NCBI GenBank assembly: GCA_049514575.1 | Contig: JBEKUX010000078.1 | Span: 1 to 11,235, forward strand | Source: BOG-1184 sp049514575 | Lineage (GTDB): Bacteria; Fibrobacterota; Chitinivibrionia; Chitinivibrionales; Chitinispirillaceae | Direction: 5' to 3' | DNA: 11,235 bases | Shown: positions 5,748-11,235 of the stretch, in pieces | Numbering within the stretch: position 1 is the first letter of the stretch | Layout: each line of letters starts with the position of its first letter | Program-made: the position numbers and the translations under genes | The notes under the pieces: generated by a model | Seen by the model: the letters and a program-made list of their open reading frames with translations, nothing else | What the model was told of the DNA's origin: nothing | The model's database searches: none

Positions 5748-7737
5748 TGCTGCTGTCCGGAGTAAAAAGTTTCTCGTTACCATGGCGCTCCCCTATGCCA
5801 ACGGCGACATCCATCTCGGGCATCTGCTCGAAGCGGTGCAGACCGACATTTTCGTGCGTTACCAGAAGTTGCGCGGCAACCACGTAGTGTTCGTTTGCGC
5901 CGACGATACGCACGGTACGCCGATCGAGCTTTCGGCGATCAAACGGAACATTACGCCTGACGAACTCATCGCCCAGGCGCACAAGGACCATGTCCGCGAC
6001 TATGCGGGCTTCAACATCGGCTTCGATATATTCTCCACCACGAATTCCGATGAAAACCGCGTGTATGCTGAACTTATTTTCGAAAACCTGAAGAAAAACG
6101 GACTCGTGGTGGAGCGCGAAATCAACCAGTACTACTGCGAGCACGACAAACGCTTCCTGCCCGACCGGTTCATTTCGGGCGTATGTCCTAAATGTAAATC
6201 ACCGAAACAGTACGGCGACGTGTGCGAATCGTGCGGCGCGACCTACGAACCGACCGACCTCGGCGACCCGCACTGTGTGGTGTGCGGCAAACCTCCCGTC
6301 ATGAGGTCTTCCAGACACTTCTACGTGCAACTTTCCAAATGCGAACAGTTCCTCCGCGATTTTTTAGTACAACCCGGCGTGTTGCAGGACGATATGCGCA
6401 ACTTCGTGACCACCTGGATCAACGAAGGCCTGCGCGAGTGGTGCGTTTCGCGCGACGGGCCGTACTTCGGGTTCAAAATCCCGGGCACCGACAACAAGTT
6501 CTTTTATGTCTGGCTCGATGCGCCGATCGGCTACCTCTCATCAACCGACCGCTGGTGCAGGGACAACGGCCGCAAGGTCGAGGAGTACTGGTCGCCGCGG
6601 AGCGGCACGCAGATCGTCCATTTCATCGGCAAGGACATCGTCTATTTCCACGCCCTGTTCTGGCCCGTGATGCTCAAAAACTCGAATTTCAATCTGCCGT
6701 CGACCATTTTCGTGCATGGTTTTTTGAACATCGGCGGCGAAAAAATGTCGAAGTCGCGGGGGACGTTCATTCTCGCCAGGGATTTTATTTCTAAAATCAA
6801 GCACCCCCAGGCGCCCGAATACCTGCGTTTCTTTTTCGGGGCGAAACTCGCGCCAAACACTGCCGACATCGACCTCAGTCCGGACGAATTCATGAAACGG
6901 GTCAACACAACGCTGGCGAACAATGTCGGCAATCTGCACCACCGGACGTTTGTTTTCTGCGACCGTTATTTCGGCAGAAAAATCCCGGAAGCTCCGTGGA
7001 ACGAGTCGATCGCGCGTGAAGTCGAAACGGCGGCGGCTGAGATCGAACATTGGTACGAGAGGGCCGACTACAAATCGGTCGTTGAACGCGTGCACGCTCT
7101 CGGCAACATTGGAAATAAATTTTACCAGGACAGCAAACCCTGGGAGCTCGTAAAGACCGACCCCGGCAAAGCGGCGTCAATCATGGTGACCTGCGTCAAT
7201 CTGGTCAAGGCGATCGCCGTTTTCCTGAAACCGATTATCCCGGAGATCTGCGGCAGCATCGAACGACAGCTCGGCTCGCAATTGTCGTGGAACGACTACC
7301 GTTTTTCCCTTTCGGGCACGCCGCTTTTTACCACGGAAAAACTTGTGATCCCCTTGACCGAAGATGATATTGCTCCGCTTTTCGGAGTTTCAGCGCCCGA
7401 AAAAGCTGAGGACGTTATCGATTTTGCCGCATTTAAGGCTGTGGATCTGCGGGTAGCCCGGATCCTTTCTGCCGAAAAGGTGGTGAAGTCAAAAAAACTC
7501 CTGCGGCTCCAGGTCGAAATCGGAAGCCAGCATCGCCAGATACTCGCCGGCATCGCTGAACATTATACACCTGAGCAGCTCGTCGGAAAATTTGCTGTTG
7601 TAGTCGCGAACCTCAAACCGGTAACTCTTATGGGTCAGAAATCCGAAGGCATGCTGTTAGCCGCAGAAGGGCAAAACGGCAAATTTGTACTGCTTGCACC
7701 GGACGGACCAACCGTTTCAGGAGCGAAGGTTTCATGA
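5737..7737 (+). CDS. metG: Methionyl-tRNA synthetase with C-terminal tRNA-binding domain
   Basis: A 666-residue class I enzyme that charges tRNA-Met with methionine in the cytosol. HLGH at 26-29 is the HIGH motif, in PYANGDIHLGHL. The zinc-knuckle insert has C150-x2-C153-x9-C163-x2-C166, plus a second set C134, H136 and C180-x2-C183. GEKMSKSRGTF (KMSKS at 336-340) follows, then the helical anticodon-binding domain. From about residue 562 comes an EMAP/Trbp111-like OB-fold (DFAAFKAVDLRVARI...KPVTLMGQKSEGMLLAA), found in full-length dimeric MetG. I chose the ATG at 5737: AAGGA lies 10 bases upstream, it gives an 11-bp overlap with ricT, and the HIGH motif then sits at the usual distance. An upstream in-frame ATG (5677) would add 20 arginine/lysine-rich residues read from ricT sequence. 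The stop overlaps recJ in an ATGA junction. Confidence 0.96.
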   Translation: MPPDAAVRSKKFLVTMALPYANGDIHLGHLLEAVQTDIFVRYQKLRGNHVVFVCADDTHGTPIELSAIKRNITPDELIAQAHKDHVRDYAGFNIGFDIFSTTNSDENRVYAELIFENLKKNGLVVEREINQYYCEHDKRFLPDRFISGVCPKCKSPKQYGDVCESCGATYEPTDLGDPHCVVCGKPPVMRSSRHFYVQLSKCEQFLRDFLVQPGVLQDDMRNFVTTWINEGLREWCVSRDGPYFGFKIPGTDNKFFYVWLDAPIGYLSSTDRWCRDNGRKVEEYWSPRSGTQIVHFIGKDIVYFHALFWPVMLKNSNFNLPSTIFVHGFLNIGGEKMSKSRGTFILARDFISKIKHPQAPEYLRFFFGAKLAPNTADIDLSPDEFMKRVNTTLANNVGNLHHRTFVFCDRYFGRKIPEAPWNESIAREVETAAAEIEHWYERADYKSVVERVHALGNIGNKFYQDSKPWELVKTDPGKAASIMVTCVNLVKAIAVFLKPIIPEICGSIERQLGSQLSWNDYRFSLSGTPLFTTEKLVIPLTEDDIAPLFGVSAPEKAEDVIDFAAFKAVDLRVARILSAEKVVKSKKLLRLQVEIGSQHRQILAGIAEHYTPEQLVGKFAVVVANLKPVTLMGQKSEGMLLAAEGQNGKFVLLAPDGPTVSGAKVS

Positions 7738-9464
7738 ACCCGTTTGCTTGCGTGCAGGAGCGTATCAGTGTACGCGCCGTCGACGACGCGACCGTAAACC
7801 GGCTGTCAAAGGAGATCGGCATTCCTCATGCCGGGGCGCGAATTCTTGTGGGCCGCAACATTACGGACGCTGAAGCATGCCGAAGTTTTTTTTCACCCTC
7901 CCTTGCGAGCCTCTATGATCCGTTTCTGATGAGCGACATGGAAAAAGCCGTTGCGCGGATCACCGCAGCAATTTCAAAAAAGGAAAAAATCGTCGTCTAC
8001 GGCGATTACGATGTGGATGGCATTACCGGCACTGCCATGCTCATGCGCGTGCTGAAGGCGCTCGGGGCCTCATGCGACTATTACCTGCCTCATCGCCTGA
8101 CCGAAGGATACGGTGTTTCGGAAACCGGCGTCCGGCAGATAGCCGGGAGCGGCGCCGGCCTCATGATCACCGTTGACTGCGGCATCACCGCGATCGACGA
8201 GATTGCGCTTGCGCAAAAACTCGGGATTGAGGTTATCGTCACCGACCATCACGAACCCAAAGAAGTGCTGCCGCATGCCGCTGCTTTGCTTAATCCGAAA
8301 TTACCGGGGAACGGTTACCCGGACAAAAACCTCGCTGGTGTCGGCGTTGTTTTAAAACTCTGTCAGGCGTTAGGAAAAATGACCGGTCGCAGTGATGAGC
8401 TGTGGGAACCATACCTTGATCTCGCCGCGCTGGGGACAGCCGCCGATGTTGTCCCTTTAATCGGTGAAAACCGGATCATAACGCGGTTCGGTTTCGAACG
8501 TCTGGGACGCACAAAAAATGTCGGACTGGCAGCGCTCATCAAACTGCAGGGGGTTAACGGTAACTTCATGTCAACGAGACAGGTGGTTTTTCAGCTTGCT
8601 CCCTGCATAAACGCGGCCGGAAGACTCGGTGACCCGCGCCGGGCGGTCGAGCTTCTGCTCACCGACGACAAAGACACTGCACTGGCCTGCGCAAAGGAAC
8701 TCCGGGCCGCGAATTTCGAGCGCCGCGCCATCGACAACGCCGTGTGGGAAGAGGCCCAAGCATGGGTGCTGCAGCATTGTGATCCCGAAAAAGATTTCGT
8801 CATCGTCACCGGCAGCAGCAGCTGGCATGCCGGCGTGATCGGAATTGTCGCTTCCAAACTCGTGGAGAAATTCCACCGCCCTGCCGTTCTCTTCGCTCTG
8901 GGAAACGACGGCGCAGCGCGCGGGTCCGGCAGGAGCATTCCCTGTTTTCATCTTCTTGACGCACTCCGCGAGTGCGCCGAAGGCCTTCTCGAAACTTTCG
9001 GCGGCCATGCAGCGGCAGCCGGTATGAACATCAAGTGCGCTTCCATCGATGCCTTCAGATCGCGGTTCAACGAGGTGGCGCGTATGCGCCTGCAGGCGCA
9101 GGATCTTGTCCCGACGATATATGCCGATGCAGAACTGCCGCTTTCTGCCCTGACACCGCAACTCTTTTCGCTTATCAAGGCTATGGAACCGTTCGGACCA
9201 GGCAACCTGCAGCCGGTCCTTTTTTGCAGAGATCTCCATTCCCGGTATGCGCCGCGGATCGTGGGCAACAACCACCTTAAAATGACGGTTTCGGCCGACG
9301 GGCCAGCCAACGGCGTGGTTTTTGATGCGATCGGATTTAATTTAGGCGACCGACTCAGCGAACTCCGCGGCGCGGTATCGATGTCGCTTGCCTTTTCGCT
9401 TGATGAAAATGAATGGAACGGTAAAAAATCACTCCAAATGAAAGTCAGGGGGATCGTCTTATGA
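7734..9464 (+). CDS. recJ: Single-stranded-DNA-specific 5'-3' exonuclease RecJ
   Basis: A 576-residue DHH-family nuclease that degrades single-stranded DNA 5' to 3' in RecF-type recombination, mismatch repair and base excision repair. Metal-binding motifs in order: VVYGDYDVDGITGTA (Asp91, Asp93, Asp95), TVDCG (Asp148), TDHHE (Asp171-His172-His173), and ALGTAADVVPL (Asp238). The DHHA1 part carries W-H-A-G-V-I-G (364-370), RGSGRSI (396-402) and GGHAAAAGM (423-431), which contact DNA. A C-terminal OB-like domain follows (about 455-576, EPFGPGN..PVL). Length is normal for bacterial RecJ, with no missing catalytic residue. The start overlaps the metG stop (ATGA), with AGGAG at 7719-7723 and AAGG at 7726-7729 upstream; the stop overlaps argH the same way. 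An in-frame T8 tract lies at 7886-7893. Confidence 0.96.
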   Translation: MNPFACVQERISVRAVDDATVNRLSKEIGIPHAGARILVGRNITDAEACRSFFSPSLASLYDPFLMSDMEKAVARITAAISKKEKIVVYGDYDVDGITGTAMLMRVLKALGASCDYYLPHRLTEGYGVSETGVRQIAGSGAGLMITVDCGITAIDEIALAQKLGIEVIVTDHHEPKEVLPHAAALLNPKLPGNGYPDKNLAGVGVVLKLCQALGKMTGRSDELWEPYLDLAALGTAADVVPLIGENRIITRFGFERLGRTKNVGLAALIKLQGVNGNFMSTRQVVFQLAPCINAAGRLGDPRRAVELLLTDDKDTALACAKELRAANFERRAIDNAVWEEAQAWVLQHCDPEKDFVIVTGSSSWHAGVIGIVASKLVEKFHRPAVLFALGNDGAARGSGRSIPCFHLLDALRECAEGLLETFGGHAAAAGMNIKCASIDAFRSRFNEVARMRLQAQDLVPTIYADAELPLSALTPQLFSLIKAMEPFGPGNLQPVLFCRDLHSRYAPRIVGNNHLKMTVSADGPANGVVFDAIGFNLGDRLSELRGAVSMSLAFSLDENEWNGKKSLQMKVRGIVL

Positions 9465-10828
9465 AAATGTGGGACGGACGTTTCAAAAAACCGATGGACC
9501 GCCTCATGGAAACATTCTCGAATTCGCTCCCTTTCGACAAAACGCTCATCGAAGAAGACCTGGCAGGGTCGCTCGCCTGGGCACGGGAGCTGAAGCGGAT
9601 CGGGATCATGAACGAAAGGGAGTGCACGAAAATTGAGACAGGATTGCGCTCCATTGCCGCGGATTACAAAAAAGGCCGAATCTCCTTTCTTTCCACGGAC
9701 GAAGATATCCACATGGCGATTGAACGGCTGCTCACAAAAAAAATCGGCGAGGCGGGCGCCAAGCTCCACACAGGACGCTCCCGCAACGACCAGGTGGCGA
9801 CCGATGTGCACCTCTTTGTCAAAAAGGCGATTACGGAAATTAAGGCCGCGCTCACCGTTCTGCAGAAAGTGCTTATCGAACGGTCAAAAAAAGATCTGAA
9901 GGTCATCATGCCCGCCTACACGCACCTGCAGCAGGCGCAGCCCATGCTGCTCGCGCATTACTGGCTTTCGCTCTTCTTTGTCCTTGAGCGGGAAAAAAGC
10001 CGGCTCGCCCATGCTTTTCTGACAAGCGATCTCTGTCCGCTCGGCGCCGGAGCTGTTGCCGGAAGCGGCTACCCTGTCGACCGGAAGCGGCTGGCGAAGG
10101 AACTTGGTTTCGCCGCCCCGGCACCGAACAGCGTTGACGCCGTAGCCGCACGGGATTTCCTGCTCGAGACGCTCTCCTGTATCGCCTCAACAGGAATCAC
10201 TCTGAGCCGTTATGCGGAAGACCTCATTATCTGGTCGTCGAAAGAATTCGGCTTCATCGAGCTTGACGACGCATGGTCAAGCGGTTCGAGCATGATGCCG
10301 CAGAAGAAAAACCCGGACTCGCTCGAACTCATCCGCGGCAAGAGCGGCCGTTTCATCGGTAATTACACCCGCCTTGCGACTACCCTCAAGGGGGTCGGAC
10401 TCGCCTATTACAAAGACCTGCAGGAGGATAAGGAACCTCTTTTCGACAGCGTGGCAAACATCGAGCTCTCTATTGCGGTTTTTACACGCGTCCTGCGGAC
10501 GCTTACGGTCAATGCCAAGAAAATCGAGAAACAGCTTGACCCGTTTCTTTTCGCCACCGATGTCGCCGATTATCTTGTACGGAAAGGCCTGCCTTTCAGA
10601 CAGGCGCATAACGTCACAGGCATGATTGTTGCCTGCTGCATCGAAAAAAAGAAATCCCTGTCCGACCTGCCGCTTGCGGACCTACAAAAATTCCACCAGC
10701 TTTTCGGCAGAGACGCCATGCGGATTTTCTCGTGGGAGCATGCTCTTGCGAAAAGAGAGGTCGAAGGGGGAACCGGGAGAAAGAGCGTTTTAAAACAAAT
10801 AGCACTAGCAGAAAAAACACTTAAATAA
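9461..10828 (+). CDS. argH: Argininosuccinate lyase
   Basis: A 455-residue fumarase/aspartase superfamily enzyme that splits argininosuccinate into arginine and fumarate, the last step of arginine synthesis. Visible marks: MWDGRF at the N-terminus, HTGRSRNDQ (103-111), YTHLQQAQP with the catalytic-site His155, and the family signature GSSMMPQKKNP (275-285), whose loop serine is the likely general acid. The AGAVAGSGYPVDR substrate-binding segment (196-208) has Gly-Ser-Gly where many family members have Gly-Thr-Thr. Full length, no frameshift. The start overlaps the recJ stop (ATGA), with a GGGGGA ribosome site at 9448-9453. A second in-frame ATG two codons later is possible but less well coupled. 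It is the last gene of the operon. No other arginine gene or ARG-box-like site is visible, so arginine control at this locus is not supported. Confidence 0.96.
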   Translation: MKMWDGRFKKPMDRLMETFSNSLPFDKTLIEEDLAGSLAWARELKRIGIMNERECTKIETGLRSIAADYKKGRISFLSTDEDIHMAIERLLTKKIGEAGAKLHTGRSRNDQVATDVHLFVKKAITEIKAALTVLQKVLIERSKKDLKVIMPAYTHLQQAQPMLLAHYWLSLFFVLEREKSRLAHAFLTSDLCPLGAGAVAGSGYPVDRKRLAKELGFAAPAPNSVDAVAARDFLLETLSCIASTGITLSRYAEDLIIWSSKEFGFIELDDAWSSGSSMMPQKKNPDSLELIRGKSGRFIGNYTRLATTLKGVGLAYYKDLQEDKEPLFDSVANIELSIAVFTRVLRTLTVNAKKIEKQLDPFLFATDVADYLVRKGLPFRQAHNVTGMIVACCIEKKKSLSDLPLADLQKFHQLFGRDAMRIFSWEHALAKREVEGGTGRKSVLKQIALAEKTLK

Positions 10829-10842
10829 TTTTTTGCTGAAGG

Positions 10843-10856
10843 CACCCGATTGGGTG
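10843..10856. other. Small hairpin before the palindrome
   Basis: CACCC (10843-10847) and GGGTG (10852-10856) enclose a GATT loop. The overlapping GGCACC at 10841-10846 can instead pair with GGTGCC at 10860-10865, the same segment that can close the outer part of the large palindrome. Three alternative pairings therefore compete here. Confidence 0.45.
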
Positions 10857-10859
10857 TGG

Positions 10860-10931
10860 GGTGCCTGCCTGCCTGCGCCGACCTGCCTGCGCCGAGGCTT
10901 CGGCAGGCAGGTCGGCGCAGGCAGGGGCACC
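10860..10931. repeat. Large palindromic repeat element (perfect 22-bp arms)
   Basis: The arms 10868-10889 and 10904-10925 are exact reverse complements over 22 bp. The stem continues inward, after a CG bulge (10890-10891), with CCGA (10892-10895) and TCGG (10900-10903) around a GGCT loop. It continues outward, after a TG bulge (10866-10867), with GGTGCC (10860-10865) and GGCACC (10926-10931). It is made of the 14-mer CCTGCCTGCGCCGA: two forward copies (10868-10881, 10882-10895), one inverted copy shortened by 2 nt (10900-10911) and one full inverted copy (10912-10925). The copy arrangement resembles REP/BIME-type intergenic elements. No T-run follows, so it is not a classical terminator. It sits 31 bp after argH, where such elements often stop transcription, protect the 3' end or mark a mobile repeat family. 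Confidence 0.85.
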
Positions 10932-11031
10932 TTTGGTTGCAGGTTTGAAGATTTGTTACCCCCACCCGCAAGGTTTTGTAGAATTGAAATCAAAACCAGG
11001 AATGCATTCAGGTTCCGCGCTGTGCCTTCCC

Positions 11032-11046
11032 GGAGGAGATTTTTTT
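11032..11046 (+). terminator. Weak terminator-like site
   Basis: A purine-rich GGAGGAGA is followed by seven T (11040-11046). CTTC (11026-11029) can pair with GGAG (11035-11038), including one G-T wobble, but the stem is only 4 bp. It is the only T-run after the palindrome that could end operon transcription. Low confidence. Confidence 0.15.
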
Positions 11047-11203
11047 CGCGGCTTGAGCGAGGAAGGCGGTACTTCACGCGAAGCGTGGATATAAAAACGG
11101 ACGATCTAAATAGGAAAGCCGACCGAGCGAAAGTGCTCCCGCATTAAAAATCTCTGGAGGGAAGGGTACGGCGCGGGAAAGAAAGCATACGGAATCCAAG
11201 GCT

Positions 11204-11235
11204 ATGAGGAAAACATTTTTAACATTCGGCAGCCC
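11204..11235 (+). CDS. Possible start of a further gene, cut by the window end
   Basis: The ATG at 11204 opens a frame reading MRKTFLTFGS up to the window edge. A basic start followed by hydrophobic residues would suit a signal peptide. AAGG at 11198-11201 lies only 2 bases upstream, closer than ideal. Only ten codons are visible, so this could be chance. Confidence 0.25.
   Translation, partial: MRKTFLTFGS

Larger units (their letters stand above)
10829..11235. other. 407-bp region after argH without a convincing complete gene
   Basis: It starts with T6 (10829-10834), which can pair with A6 (10812-10817) in the end of argH, a weak AU stem. Next is a small hairpin, CACCC/GGGTG with a GATT loop (10843-10856), then the large palindrome described separately. 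Positions 10932-11203 hold a T7 run (11040-11046) after a weak 4-bp stem, a CACGC-GAA-GCGTG hairpin (11075-11087), and a -10-like TATAAA (11090-11095) with no good -35. No tRNA, SRP RNA, RNase P or tmRNA signature was recognised. Open frames through this stretch on either strand are low-complexity readings of the palindrome and are not credible proteins. Confidence 0.6.

Noticed and set aside
6541..7095. 184-residue minus-strand open frame inside metG
   Set aside because: It is opposite well-conserved MetG sequence including the KMSKS region, and no family is recognised.
7886..7893. T8 tract in recJ as a phase-variation switch
   Set aside because: RecJ is a housekeeping nuclease and the frame is intact; a single A/T run in a coding gene is common by chance.
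8948..9811. 287-residue minus-strand open frame across the recJ/argH junction
   Set aside because: It lies wholly opposite two genes with intact catalytic motifs and shows no recognisable domain; it is a by-product of their base composition.
10860..10931. CRISPR array or tRNA-like structure at the repeat
   Set aside because: The units are contiguous and inverted without spacers, and there is no T-loop or acceptor-stem pattern of a tRNA.
10833..11147. 104-residue plus-strand open frame after argH
   Set aside because: It reads through the palindrome, giving a low-complexity Pro/Ala/Cys/Arg-rich stretch, has no ribosome site, and resembles no family I know. The same palindrome opens frames on the other strand.

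Overview
The window appears to come from a Gram-negative bacterium, most likely a member of the FCB superphylum (Fibrobacterota or an uncultured relative). Three observations point there. Two secreted proteins end in a FlgD-like/type IX secretion-style C-terminal module. A GmhB heptose phosphatase implies lipopolysaccharide heptose. The HolB protein carries an insertion after its zinc knuckle that I associate with FCB-type HolB. This placement is an inference; no 16S rRNA or other decisive marker is present.

Layout. Positions 1-3008 hold two tandem plus-strand genes for exported adhesin- or carbohydrate-binding-like proteins. The first is cut by the window start. Both combine a LamG/concanavalin-like domain, Fn3/Ig-like modules sharing a 'LPLG-I-WRV' motif, and a nearly identical C-terminal sorting-type module. 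A 239-bp intergenic region with a GC-rich hairpin separates them from a tightly packed plus-strand housekeeping run (3248-10828): gmhB, holB, ricT, metG, recJ, argH. From holB onward every junction overlaps (26, 11, 4 and 4 bp), which indicates one operon with translational coupling. The operon joins envelope heptose synthesis, the replication clamp loader, an RNA-processing/Fe-S factor, methionyl-tRNA synthesis, a single-strand DNA exonuclease and the last step of arginine synthesis. The genes look functionally mixed, but holB-ricT is a widely conserved pair.

The last 407 bp (10829-11235) have no convincing complete gene. They contain the most unusual structure in the window: a palindrome with perfect 22-bp arms (about 32 bp paired in total), built from four copies of a 14-bp unit in head-to-head arrangement. 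A possible new gene begins at 11204 and runs off the end.

I see no clear new multi-gene system such as a defence island, CRISPR array, phage or transposase. The leads most worth following are the palindromic element, the shuffled LamG/CTD surface proteins with poly-G tracts, and the two-knuckle methionyl-tRNA synthetase.
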